DNA of 64,000 nt from Steromphala cineraria. Taxonomy: Eukaryota; Mollusca; Gastropoda; Trochida; Trochidae. This document shows positions 12,926-25,199 of the stretch, piece by piece; positions within the stretch are counted from its first letter, which is position 1; each line of letters starts with the position of its first letter. The notes under the pieces are model-generated. The model had not been told where the DNA came from, made no database searches, and saw nothing but the letters and a program-made list of their open reading frames with translations. The stretch spans positions 66,294,987-66,358,986 of the forward strand of contig OU744726.1 in assembly GCA_916613615.1 (NCBI GenBank). Direction: 5' to 3'. A program made the translations under genes and the position numbers.

Positions 12926-15529
12926 TATGTACTATGGTATCACACTGATGTAATATTGGTTAAAATGATTTCAATCACATCAAAAATTCATAATAAGAAT
13001 CTAAATAATGGCGTTGAAAGATAAGACTCGAATTGCTATTAAGTCTCATCCAACCATTCTTTCCTTATGCATATTAATGTCTTGCGGGCCTCATAGGCCC
13101 GGTCACTCATTCACAGAACATGTCTAAGAAGCCATATTAGTTTGTAAATATATTGACTAACATTTCATGCGGGTAAAGAAGGTGCAGATTGAACACAGTT
13201 ATGCTTAGTCAATTTGAAGGGTTGTCAAGAACACTGCCAATATAATAGTAACAGGCCTAAACAGCTATCTGGATACGAAGTATGTAGGCCTGGTAATCTG
13301 TGGACATGATTTGTTGTTTATATGATTTGATACACATTTTCTAACTTCTGCACTTCGATAAAACAACGCCTTTTCCTCAATGTAATTATTTTTTAAATAG
13401 GTACTGTAACTACTTAGTGTCAGAATTCAAAACTTTTGAAGGTCTAGTTTGGTTCATCTGCCTCAGGACCAACGAATACTGTTTCCACGCTGCTAGCTGT
13501 TATTCCATTTTAATTGTGTTTTTCATAAGGCAAGTGATGCAACTCTAGCCACATTTAACAATGTTATATCGTAGAAATTTACATGATGCAATCGCTTTGT
13601 GTTTCTCTTTGCAATTATCATTGTCAGTAAATCAGTTGGTCCATAGGGTCAAGGGAACAATATCTTGTTTTGCCCCCTCATTGAAACGGTTGCATGGTAA
13701 AGACGTCAAGGTCCACACTCCTAAAACAATCAAATCGTCATATGTTAGACTCTTCAGGCTTGATCTAGATAAAATGACATCTCCCTGTGCATGGTACCAA
13801 ATGTTGAAACTTACTCTTTGAGGGTAACAACATATCGGAGATTGATGAGCTACTACCTACACGTAACATTGTGGAATGCTAAATGTTTATCCTATAGCAT
13901 CATCGCCATCTCGACTATTTAGGAGCATATGTTGCAAAGCATAGCTCATATTGCTCATCCAATTTATTCTGCGATTCATCTTTGACATGCATTTACATTC
14001 CTGGGATTTATTTATTGGTGCGAAAGAGTTAACTAAGGAATATCCTGAATGTTCGATTTCTTATTCATTTTTTTAAGCGGACAGCATCAGCATCGACAAA
14101 CTTATTTGCAATTCAATGACGATAAAGTTCTTTACTCAACACATCAATATAAATAAAACCCCTCAAAATGTAGAGGAAATGAAGAGTATATATTTATCTA
14201 TCTGGCGAACAATTTATCTTATTTAAGGATGATCATTAGATACATTATCCTTTACTTGCAATATTTTACTATAAAATTTTATACTGTAACATTTCAAGTA
14301 TGATGCTCATCTATGATTCGTTATACATCTAGTGAACAAGACCTCAAGGAAATCCATCTTGGCCGAGTCAAGGCACAGTAATAAGTGAGAAATATTCCCT
14401 GTCAGTTCCCATGTCCATTGTTTAACTTTCTCATTCTCAAGGGCGACATATCTGTCTAGACTATATGCATAGACACCACTTGATACTTGTTCGCTTCATT
14501 ATTCGGCTAAATGAATAATGATGTGTTAGCCTATGCATTTCATGATCATTACATCTGGTAATGTTGGGGAATTGATCACTTCTTATTAACTTTGTTACAA
14601 CTACAAGTTCTGGTACAGTGGACCTGTTGATAAAGACAACCTGGGAGAACAACCAAAAGGGCCATGAAAATAGGTGGTTCCAGTGTGGAGAAAAAATCAA
14701 AGTCAACCTTGTGTTTGATCAAACATTCACTCTGTTTACCCATTTTGTTTTCGCGAGGAACATAATCAGCATGGCGGCTGGCCAAGGCAGGTAAGGTCTT
14801 GAGAGTTACACTGCCACTGTAAATTCAGTAGGGGGAATTTTGGGTAACTGCCTTGAGTCCCTTCCATGGGTTCTTATTGGACTGCCATCCCATCTAGAGA
14901 TTTACTTACTAAGTCAGCTGACAAAGCAGTATTTTAATACAGCAAATTAATGAGGGCAAGGAAAATAAATGATACACAAAATCGATGACGAACATCTTCT
15001 TTAAAACTATATACTTTAAATATACAAACCAATCTTTATCAAATAACAAAGGAAACAATTTCATTCTAGACAAAAACTTCTTCAAAAACTTTTTTTTAAA
15101 TGTCTCTTGACATCTCAAATAATACAAGATAATACACATAACAAGATTGATAGGGGTAATGTAATTTGACAGTGATGTAATTTTATTTTCATAATTGTGC
15201 AATTAAGCAACTTACTTGATGTGAAAGTAAGATGTTTGCATTTTTAATGGAACATTATGCTTCATTTAGATATAGATTCGTCAAAATTAAACTTTTTGAT
15301 ATCTTTTTAACGACACGATTGTCAAATCATATTCATATTTGTTTTGCAATAATAAACAGATGATATGTGCACTTATATATATTTCAGGGTAAATGCTTCT
15401 TACGAATTAAACATAAAAAAACGTAAATAATCTAAGCTTACAATTACTATCATTATTCAATCTATTTTTCCCAAATGCAGTCAATCTTTTCAAATCTATT
15501 TGGGTCACATTAGAGATCTAGGCAGGGTA
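12926..15529. other. non-coding part of copy A
   Basis: No gene seen. The stretch 14.1-14.7 kb aligns to 40.0-40.75 kb in copy B; 14.7-15.5 kb has no partner there. Confidence 0.55.
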
Positions 15530-15555
15530 CAGTAGTGTGAAATAGTTCCTATACC

Positions 15556-15690
15556 CCTCACGCGTTGGACACGGGTGGTCACACCAGTCACTCACGCGTT
15601 GGCCATGCCAGACGATGCGTGTGTAACCAGTGAGCAACCAGTGTCTGACGGGTTGGCCACCAGTGGCTCACGCGTGGTCGACCTTAACGG
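15556..15690 (+). repeat. left subterminal GC-rich repeats
   Basis: Short recurring words such as CTCACGCGTTGG, ACCAGTGAGCAACCAGTG and TTGGCCACCAGTGGCTCACG recur within 135 bp of very AT-rich surroundings. The right arm has the counterpart at 27113-27260. Arrays like this near transposon ends are often transposase binding sites; here that role is inferred. Confidence 0.6.
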
Positions 15691-15784
15691 ATAACCGAGT
15701 CTCTGGTCATCCAAGTGAGGAGTTACTTCCCTTCAATAAGAGAAGTTATTAGTCAGTTGGATATACCGGTAGTGGAAATCTCCC

Positions 15785-17085
15785 CTCCCGAAATGTTGAC
15801 ATCAAATGATGCAATGGGTAGTATGACGATTTTTTTAAATTTTGACTTTGGTGACAATGATGATTTTGGTGATATGTTCATTTTGTGAAATATAGAGTTT
15901 GGTGATATGTTGTTTTGGAAAATGTTGACTTCACATATATTGATTTTGTTGATTTAGAAAAATGTTGACTTTGGTGAAATGATTATTTGGTGAAATGTTG
16001 ACTGAAGAAGATCTTTTAATTTTGGTGGCATGTCGATTATGCGAAATGTTGACTTTGATGAGAGGTTAATTTTGTGAAATATTGTTTTTGGTGATATGTT
16101 GATTTTGTGAAAAGTTGACTTGAAAGATCTATAGACTTTGGTGAAATGTTGACTTAGGAAGATCTGTAGAGTAGTGGGATTAATTGATTATGTTGACTTT
16201 GGTGAAATGTTGATTTGATGAAATGTTAACTTAGGAAGATATATTGATTTTGATGATAAGTAAATTATGTGAAATGTTGACTTTGGTGATATGTTCATTT
16301 AATAAAATATTGTCTTTGGCGATTTGTTAATTTTGTGAAATATTGACTTTGGTGATAAGTTGGTTTTGTGAAATATTGACTTTAGAGATATTGGTTTTGT
16401 GAAATATTGAATTTGATTGCAAGTTGAATTTGTGAAATGTTGATTTAGGAAGATCTTTGGACTTTGATGATACTTTGATTCTGTCAGCTTTGGTGAAATA
16501 TTGACTTAGGAAGATCCATAGACTTTGGGAATTCGCAACTTAGGTGAAATTTTGACTTTGGTGAAATGTTTTTGGTAAAATGTTGACTTTGGTGATGTGT
16601 TCATTTTATGAAATATTGTCTTTAGCGATATGTCGATCTTTTAAATATTGACTAAGGTTTTATTTTGTGAAATGTTAACGTTGAAAGATATAATGATTTT
16701 GATGAAATAATGATTTGGTGAATGTTTGAATAAAAATCTATTGACTTTAGTGATATGTTAATCATGTCGACTTTGGTGAAATATTTTTTTGTTGAAATGT
16801 TGACTTAGGGAGATCTTTAGACTTTAGTAAAACGTAACTTATGTTGACTTTGGTGAAATGTTGATTTGGTGAAATATTGAGTTAAGAATATCTATAGATT
16901 TTGGTATAATATGGTGATAAGTTATTTTTGTTAAATGATGACTTTGGTAATTTGGTTATTTTATGAAATATTGTCTTTGGAAATATTGATTTGGTGAAAG
17001 GTTGAATAAAGAAGATCTATTGACTTTAATGATATGTTAATTTTATGAAATATTGTACATTTGAAATGTTAAGTATATTGAAAAG
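15785..17085 (+). repeat. left degenerate tandem array
   Basis: Some 1.3 kb is made of diverged units of roughly 18 and 36-40 bp built from GAAATGTTGACTTTGGTGA and TATGTTGATTTTGTGAAATA. A longer word AGGAAGATCT...GACTTTGG recurs at irregular spacing. Units vary in length, so it is not a clean satellite. The same units occur in reverse orientation at 25.2-27.0 kb. Confidence 0.85.
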
Positions 17086-18240
17086 TTTGTGTTGTGAATT
17101 TATTACCTTATAGGATAGGAATGAATGGTTCGTTGACATGGCTGATACAAGGTTTGGAAAATAAAGAAATCTTTAAGATAACAGGTTGTTTACACAGAAA
17201 TGATCTTATGTCATAACATACACATCGTTCATTTAAGCAACACGGTATTCATGTCCCTTAACAGTAATATCCTGTTTATTCGATTCGGTGATGTAGTTTG
17301 ATGTAATAATCACATCGTCATCAAATGAATTCAGTCTCTCTTGACCCATCGTCTATAAAAGCAGAATCTAGAATTACCTACGGATTTGATCCTCGCGCAA
17401 ATAAACAAGTAATCAGATTCTAGAACTGTAATCATTATCAAATAGACCTTGAAATAACACTGTCTAATGATTCACATGTACATACGTTACCAACTGAAGC
17501 ATAGCATTAGACCAAACATGTGTAAATGCTTCCATTGGCCAATATTCTTCATGTAGCCACGACCTTGTTTATTACTGATTGAATCACCCGCTATTCCATG
17601 CTTCTCGTTTGCGTTTATTATTATTATTATTTCCACTGCAATCTAAAATTATTATTCAAAATATATTTCAGTACGTAAAACAAATCATCATGATGGTTAT
17701 TTTTAACTTGCGTATGTTAATTGTAACATTTTACATGTACATATGACATATTCTGTTTTGTTTACAAATATGGTTTATTTTCTTACTATATATGTTTGTT
17801 TGTTCAAACCGTTATCATATATCAACTGGTCAAAGAGATTTATTTTTATTTTTATTTTTTGTCTCACATCGTATGGAAACACAAAATAAATATTTTACAT
17901 CATATTCAAAATTTAAAAGGCCCAAAATTATATCGATTTGACTACAATAAATCAATCTGACTAAGTTGTGAAGTGACAGGACTTGCTCAACAGAAAAGTA
18001 GACCACGCCCATCACGTGTGAACAAATCAAGATACATGTTATTAGTGAATGTGTATTCATACATCAATATACTATAGATAGATAAGTCCCCAGAAATTAA
18101 CAACATCAATGGTGTAATTTACCAAATAACGTCTCTGTGTTCTCTGTTAATATCCTTATTCACACCTGTTCACACCCGACTGAACACAATGAAACTATAA
18201 AACAATCTGAACTTTACGGTAGACTAGACAGCTTAATCCT
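17086..18240. other. core of inverted-repeat element, no gene
   Basis: AT-rich sequence with a short TTTTTATTTTTATTTTT run near 17840. Nothing else recognised. Confidence 0.5.
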
Positions 18241-18966
18241 TTCATCCCCGTCGGGGTATGAGGTTACTGTGAGCTAATTAGTGTCGTTAGAGTGGACTGT
18301 TACGCCGACAAGGGTCTAGGCGTTGAGCCGTGAAGCATATACAGGGCTGACTGAATTCAACTTTCTGAAAAAGGTCAATTTTGGAAGATATAACTTCAAC
18401 TCAAACATGATATCTTGTCTGTGAAAGAAATAGATTTTGGTGGAATATCATCTTTGACGAAACAGGACTTATGAAATGTAAAGTTTGAAAAAGATCATTT
18501 TCTTTATTGTTGAAGGTTTAGTTTTAAGAAATTAAAATTATTGAAATGCTAAATTCAATAGACTTCAGCAAAATAATCACTTTGATATTTTGATATTTTA
18601 GTGGATATTACCTTCGGAAGATAATATATGTTTTATGAAATTCTATCTTTGAGAAGCCATGCCTAATGTAAAAATTTAAAAAATTGTTTTATGTTCACGA
18701 TAATGTAGTGTTAGATAAGTTTGTGCTCCAGAGTCTAATAAGCCCAGTTTATTGATTTTTTAGGAACGGGCAGGGAATTGTGTCACGGGCCTATTGGTAA
18801 ATGCATATTTACTTCTTAATCACTCGACATGCTTTTTATGAGACTTAAATAAACAATCTGTCTGTCTGCTTCACGGCCCAACACCAGGACCCTATCTAAA
18901 TGTAAATGCCCGGTCAGGCGACACTATTTAGCGCTGAACAATGCTCATCTCCCTAGACGGGATTGA
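18241..18966. mobile_element. nested element with about 100-bp terminal inverted repeats
   Basis: The left end (18241-18336) contains TAGTGTCG and ends GTTGAGCCGTGAAGC. The right end (18868-18966) begins GCTTCACGGCCCAACACC and contains CGACACTA, the reverse complement with scattered mismatches. The interior has GAAATGTAAAGTTTG-type words reminiscent of the surrounding arrays. A LINE-like 3' tail ending AATAAACAATCTGTCTGTCTG (about 18820-18867) abuts the right inverted repeat. There is no coding capacity, so it is non-autonomous. Confidence 0.65.
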
Positions 18967-19679
18967 CGCAAACTTTATAGTCTTGTAAAGTACCATCAAG
19001 TTCTGTATGTATTACTGTTTAATCGCGACCAATCAATCAGTGTAAATATGGATAATGTACAAGATAGATGTTATCTGCCCCTTCTGGTAATAATTGGCAG
19101 TATTGATTTTCCTGTCAAAGACGATTAATTGACATATGCATTAATTGAGTTGTCAACATATAGTTTATATAGTTTATATGCATATACACCAATTAGTAAA
19201 ACATATCTTAAATCCTGGTTGTGTTTTAATGTTACATTCAATATAGAGTATCGTACTAATTTTTTTGGATGAACCACTAAAGGGTTGCTAATTGTAGAAT
19301 AGCTTCACCTCTTTGAAAGATATATAACAACACAAACAAATTGCATGACATCTTCAATAATAATTTGACATACATGAATTTGCATTTCTTCATACATCAG
19401 ATAACAGTTACCAATTGTGTGCTTAAAATTACCTAGCGCAATGTATTATTTCTTGCTGTGATACTTCAATGGAAACGTTTTAATCAGAATTCTGTGACGG
19501 AAAAGTGATAATGTGATGAGCATGATCTCCTTTTCTGGTGAGCAAGTTCCGTCACTTCACTGCCAAGAAGATTGATTTTTTAAGGTTCAATCGATGTAAT
19601 GACTTCATCCTGTATCAGTTCCGGATATGATATAAATATGTCTATTGTAATCATACTATCAAATGCCATACGATGTCCA

Positions 19680-20041
19680 TTAAAGGGGCAGTAGCACGTT
19701 CTTAGGGGGAATATAAGGTGATGTCAGAAAAATGAAAATTATTTGACCAATTGAAAGACAATGTATTTAAACTCAATGGAGCAGTAATAATTCAAATATA
19801 TCACGTAAAGTTTAGCCATGCAATTTCTGTTTCTTACACAAAATGAATTAAAGGTGTTCACACAAAATGGCCGCTAATGGATTTAATGTGAATCTTCATA
19901 CTTTGTTCTCTGACTATGGATGATTGGCTATGTAATGAGATTTTTGACACTGTCACAATTATACGTTTAGCATTAACTTACAATTATCAGTGAAAATTTT
20001 GAAATATAAAATTATCAAAAAACGTGCTACTGCCCCTTTAA
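19680..20041 (+). mobile_element. TTAA-type MITE, copy M2
   Basis: The element is flanked by TTAA at 19680-19683 and 20038-20041. The termini are AGGGGCAGTAGCACGTT and AACGTGCTACTGCCCCT, perfect inverted repeats of about 17 bp. The interior is about 350 bp, non-coding, and contains GGGGGAATATAAGGTGATGT near the left end. It is nested inside the large inverted-repeat element. TTAA targets are typical of piggyBac-related transposons, but the terminal AGGGG is not the usual piggyBac CCC end, so the superfamily is open. Confidence 0.92.
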
Positions 20042-22739
20042 AGTAAACAAAACCATACATTGAATATTAATTGCTTTTAGATCGAACAAACTAGAGTGTA
20101 TCATTTAACATACACGACTTTAACATAAAATAATGATACATTTCCATTTACTTTGAATGAGATTAAACTTGATATCCAAAAGCATTTAAAATTCACATGG
20201 CAAGAAGAACTTGTATAAAGAGGGTATTGTTCAAAAAGTGCGATTATTGGTTGTAAACAGAGACATGGAACGTGAATGTCGGAAATACCCATACACTACC
20301 GAACATGGCGTCGCTAAAGCATATTGTCTAATGAAATCATTTGCAAATGCTTGTTCCACAATTGATACGCTTCAATTGGTAGACCATGTACATGTGAATC
20401 ATGTGAAAGGTGTTATTGCAAGGACAATTTATATACTATTTGATCTCACTGAATCTCACTGAATGTTTATTTGCAGGAGGATCTCTCAAAGGAGATTGAA
20501 TTCATTTGACGGTTATGTGATAATTACATCGAATTACATCACATAGAAATAACAATATACATGTATATACTGTAAAGTACCTTATTGCTAATATGTTACG
20601 GACACACATGAGTACTACACACTACTACATCTCGGTATGAGCGTTTACCAAAAGTGACACCTCTAATGCAAAGGGGCAGCTTGACAAGGGGCGGCGCCTT
20701 TGATCAATTCATCGCCTAACAGCATCAGACAATGGTCACAGTCACTTATTTTATTGCTATAGAAATCCCGTTTTCTAATGACTGGAGAAATTATACAATA
20801 TATATAATGATACAAGTAAAACAAGTATACACACAAAACTCTGTTCAAGTCTCGCTCTTACAGTTAATCACACAATAATACTCAAAATGGGAATATAGAT
20901 AACATCACGTTGAGCAATTCCTGAATACAACTTTCAAAGCCTATAGCGAGATAAAGTTAGGTTGTGCTCTATTGTGTGCTAACCAGATTGCGTATCGCCT
21001 GGTCTCTGTTACTTGCAACTAAAGAAACTATATACCGGTAGGTGTCATTTGATTTTTAAAAGACGAATGTAAATTGTGACATTTATACCGTCCATAATAG
21101 TTCATGAGTGAGACATGTTTTCTTTACAAAAGCATATTTGGGCCTAAAAAAACAACAAAAAGTTTTAAAAAAACAGAACATATTGCTGTAATTTACAATA
21201 GCTATCAGGTTCAATAAACCTTTTGTAAATCGCGCAGTGCAACGGTAATATTAATAATATTGCATTTATAAAGTGCAGCATTCACTGTTAAATACTCTGT
21301 GCGCTTAAACAGACAGATTCTTTATCTGAATCTCACCTCAACATTTCGCTTAAATTTCATCCAAGAATAAAACTAATTTATAAAATGAAGAGCCATCCGT
21401 ACAGAAAGGTTATGCGAGACTATGTACATGTTAAAACAGATCAGACCTGCAACGTTTGTATAAATCAGACAAGGCTAAATTCTGCAGAAGTAAATCATTG
21501 TCAGTTATTCATGCGGGAATAATTTCAAATGTTTTCTAAAATATTAAAATATTTGAAAACCCTACTGTCTCATATCTATACAGTAGGATTGGTAGGACTA
21601 TGCAGTACACATTTAGATAGTTCTTCAGTAAGAACTTCGAGATTTCTTATATGGTTTAAACATATTTTTATTTCCAAATAAAGAAAACGGGATTGGCAAA
21701 AACAAGCAAACGAGCAAAATATTTCTTATATGTAAGATGATAAATACCCGTTTCAAAGCCTGATCATGAATTTTATTGTTTGGTGTGTACAATGAAATAT
21801 GCTGTTTGAGTGGCATTCTAGAAGTTGATGTTATAAGGAAGACAAGAGTTATTCAATGGATGAGCAACTTCTTTATTGGACAGTTGCGACGTTTCGGTAT
21901 AGATTCAAAGCATATAACATGATATATATATACCGGCTGAATGAGTGAGATAAAGTTCAACACCGTCACTAGCGCCGATAAATGTTTATATAATAGATTG
22001 ATTTTGATTTATACGATCATATGACACAAGAAGATTTCAACTACTCGACATATTGGAAGGTTGGTTATAGTCCGAAAATCAAAATACAAGTGAAATGTAA
22101 TCTGATAAAATTATCAAGCAATATAAACTCTTTATTATCAAGGAAAAAGAATTCGACTGATTGATATTGTGGTCTTGAAACATAATTTACTTACATAACA
22201 TAAAAAGTTACCAAAAAAAGGTATCCGTTGATGGACTCTTATTCATTTTTAATTTAATTATTGAAGGATTTATTTCATTTGAAACGTAATGATATTGCAA
22301 AACATTTTTACGAAATACCTAAAACATTATTGCCAGTGACTCCATGTATTTTACGTTATGTGTTAAAAACTATACTTTAAGTAAGAGGTTGAAACCTGAA
22401 GGTTGATTGTCTCTACTTTATGAACTACATGTAAATATGATGATTTGAGAAACGAGTTGCTACGTACGTGTGATAGAATGATGGAAACTCTGCCGGATCG
22501 CCAGGATATCGAAGTCATTAGCTTTATTTTAGCCAACCCTGTGATATGTGCCCCCGTTGCCAAAACCTGCCATGATATTTTAAAGCGAAGAAAATCCTTC
22601 CTTTTTAGCGCATCATAGTATAGCTATTTTATATCTACTATATTTTACAATGCTCTTATCTCAATTTTATACTTTTTAGTGTTTACCTGTAAAGTTTACA
22701 TTTAATTTACTTTGTATGTTATTCTCCAAATGTTTTAGC
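20042..22739. other. core of inverted-repeat element, no gene
   Basis: No coding potential seen. A small perfect hairpin (CCTACTGT/ACAGTAGG) lies near 21562-21589. The last part (22.4-22.7 kb) probably belongs to the LINE relic whose tail follows. Confidence 0.45.
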
Positions 22740-22884
22740 CATGTATTCATGTTTTTAGTCTCCCATAACTCAATAATGAGTGGCTCTTTACAGTTTTTAT
22801 GACTATTTATATTGTATATAACACTGCTGCTGTAACGAGGAGAGACTTGTAATAAACAATCTGTCTGTCTGTCTGTCTGTCTGT
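22740..22884 (+). mobile_element. 3' end of a non-LTR retrotransposon
   Basis: This stretch contains TTTTTAGTCTCCCATAACTCA and ends AATAAACAATCTGTCTG with further TCTG repeats. The same 3' tail, more diverged, occurs at 23745-23893 and in shorter form near 18830-18867, always in this orientation. A shared 3' end with a short-repeat tail in place of poly(A) is a common signature of CR1/L2-type LINEs. The assignment to that group is inferred. Confidence 0.7.
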
Positions 22885-22993
22885 AAATATTTGGAAAAGC
22901 AACGTCCTAGATTATTCTTTTTACAAGACCTATTTCACTTGTTCAGTTGATAGCGCCACGAAAAAGACAAACTTCATGTGTTTATTTTCGATT

Positions 22994-23165
22994 GGGGGTG
23001 GGGGGGGGGGGGGGGTTGGATCATCTTTGCACTTTAATCAAAATTCGTCCTAGAAGAACATTCCGTTCAATCCATTACAAACATTACAATCATTGATACT
23101 CCCCCTCCCCAACGCCAACTCCCCCTCCCCCCTCTCCCCCTTTAACCACCAACCCCTCTCCCATC
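22994..23165. repeat. G-run followed by C-rich low-complexity tract
   Basis: A run of 16 G (23000-23015) preceded by GGGGGT is followed about 90 bp later by repeated CCCCCTCCCC-like words (23099-23165). The G and C tracts could pair with each other or form quadruplex structure. It stands out sharply in an AT-rich region. Confidence 0.75.
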
Positions 23166-23408
23166 CGGCCACAGAGCACTAAAACCACCATAGCGTGAAG
23201 ATTTGTATATTTCGACGAATTAGGCCATAATCAGATCAATCAGCCACTTAATTGGCAATCAACAGGCAGTCAGGTGACCGTGCGTTGGCATCTTAATGGC
23301 CTTAGAAAGGTAGACAGTTTATGAAACATTAGGACAGCTGAGATAAGCAGGATGTTAGTCGTTAAAAGCGTGATGAATTACTCGATTGTACAATAGATGA
23401 ATGTTTAA

Positions 23409-24260
23409 TTGAATTTGATAAATATGTTACGCCTCTTTTACATGGAATTTGAACTGTATTTAATCAACATGTGTTTTCTCGACAAAGTTGACCATCTGCT
23501 GTTATTATTCCAGTATTCAAGGAAGGAAATAGCAATATTCCAGGGAATTATCGTCGGACAATTCTTATTAGTTGATCTGAAAAACTCTTAACTAGAACAT
23601 TTAATCAAAGACTGTTGGATTGACCCTCGGTAATGAAAGTATTTCGAGTTTTCCTTTTGGGTCTCGCGGCATCTCAACACTGTTGATGCAAGCTCATTTT
23701 ACAGAGAAGAACTGGTTGACTTTTTAAGAAATAATGTGCTATTTTATTATTGATGTATTTACGTTTTTTAGTCTCTCATAACCCTTTTTTGGGTGGCTCA
23801 CTTTTAACACTTGTATATTGTACCTTAAACTCGTATGTAATTTATGTAAAACATGAGGTGAGACTTTAATTAATAATCTGCCTATCTGTCTGCTAGTTTC
23901 TCTTCACTCTGTAATAAGTCTCAATCTAAGTAATAGTAAACGTATGTTTTGTGCCTTTGTTGACGTAAAACGTACATTTGACTCTTGAGATCGGTCACAG
24001 TTGTGGTTTAAGTTGTCGAAATTGGATATAAATCGAAAATTAACATAAGAATAATTCAGTTGTTTACTATTTTTTACAAAAAGACAACACTTTTAATATA
24101 TCTTTAGAACACAAAAAAACACATTTAATTCAGAGAAATGAATGACGGAAACACTGTTTTGTGCCTTGTATTTTGCCTTAGTTTAGTTGTATGTATAGGT
24201 TTATGGCTGCGTTTTCAATGTTATGTATATCTAAAACGAGATTGTTTTCTAAACACATAT
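23409..24260 (+). pseudogene. LINE reverse-transcriptase remnant
   Basis: The translation near 23508-23560 reads PVFKEGNSNIPGNYRR, the conserved block just before the catalytic palm of non-LTR reverse transcriptases (usual form PIFKKGD..DPNNYR). It is followed by a degraded SEKLLTRTFNQRLL. After an interruption at about 23745-23893 the frame resumes near 23945 with CAFVDVKRTFDS, motif A (F.D..KAFD). Several stops and frameshifts are present, and later motifs including the FADD-type active site are not recognisable. The interruption is itself the 3' tail of a related LINE. This is a dead, nested fragment on the plus strand. Confidence 0.75.
23745..23893 (+). mobile_element. LINE 3' tail inserted within a LINE
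   Basis: It matches the tail at 22740-22884 (TTTTTAGTCTC, then TCATAACCC, then GAGACTT, AATAATCTGCC and TCTGTCTG). It separates two parts of a reverse transcriptase reading, so it is a 5'-truncated insertion into the older element. Confidence 0.6.
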
Positions 24261-25020
24261 GGCATAATATTACTCTAAAAGGGTTTTCACGAGATGATAT
24301 ATTTATATTATCTTAGGTGTAATTATAATGAAAGAACAAAACGTTGCATGAAATATAATGAGTAAAAAGACATTGGCAATAATTATAAAGAGGGTTGTAT
24401 AACAAAACAACATGCTATATTTGACAAATGGATGAATTTATACAGCAATGTGATGGCTTGATTTATTTTCCAATCCGTTTGGTTTCAAGAATGGATTCTT
24501 AATATGATTAAAAAACAAGTCTATTAAAATAATTATAAATTATCAATATGAAGTAACTTGGGCAGAAAAAAGTTAGAGAGATATAATTCTATCTTTGAAT
24601 AAGTCTTTGAGCTCTGTTACTGTCTCACTTAGATAGAATATCTATCAATAACAGTAAAGTACTACGACCTATCAGTTAGTGAAGGGTCATTTGTGGTTAC
24701 ATTAACCCATTTAGGATTTAATTTGGAATATCCTGTCAAAAGCTGAATACACTGCACCACTTGTCTTTGTACCTTGGTGGCGTGACCTAATTTTACACAA
24801 CCACGAGTCGCTCTGATCAAAAGACCTCTTAATTACATGTAGCACATTCACACCTCGTCAGAGAAATCACTAGACTAACTATGTGTTCTACTTACCAACA
24901 ACAACAACAGGACAATGTATTTTTATTTTACAAAAAATGACATCGATGTAAACTTGTGCATTTTGCTTCCGGTGTAAACATCGCTAACTCGATAGTCTGA
25001 CATCGATCGTGTCACACATC

Positions 25021-25135
25021 CGAGAATTGGGGGGTGGGCTTTAAACCGAGAATGACCCCAAACTGCTCAACCCTGGGAAAATGGGGGGTGGTCTTTAGCT
25101 CGAGGGTGGACTTATACCCGCGAGGATACGGTACG
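25021..25135 (+). repeat. short tandem units GGGGGGTGG.CTTTA..CGAG
   Basis: Related units TTGGGGGGTGGGCTTTAAAC (about 25027), ATGGGGGGTGGTCTTTAGCT (about 25081) and GAGGGTGGACTTATACCC (about 25103) follow each other, then CGAGGATACGGTA. It looks like the end of another dispersed repeat. Confidence 0.55.
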
Positions 25136-25199
25136 CCAGTCACGGAGTCCGATATCATGATATACTAGTACACAACCAAATTGATTGACCAAGTGTCCT

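Noticed and set aside
15785..17085. CRISPR-like array
   Set aside because: Units are contiguous, irregular and degenerate with no conserved repeat and unique spacers, and the genome is eukaryotic.
21562..21589. Small hairpin CCTACTGT/ACAGTAGG as a terminator or RNA gene
   Set aside because: Only eight paired bases, no context and no related copy found.
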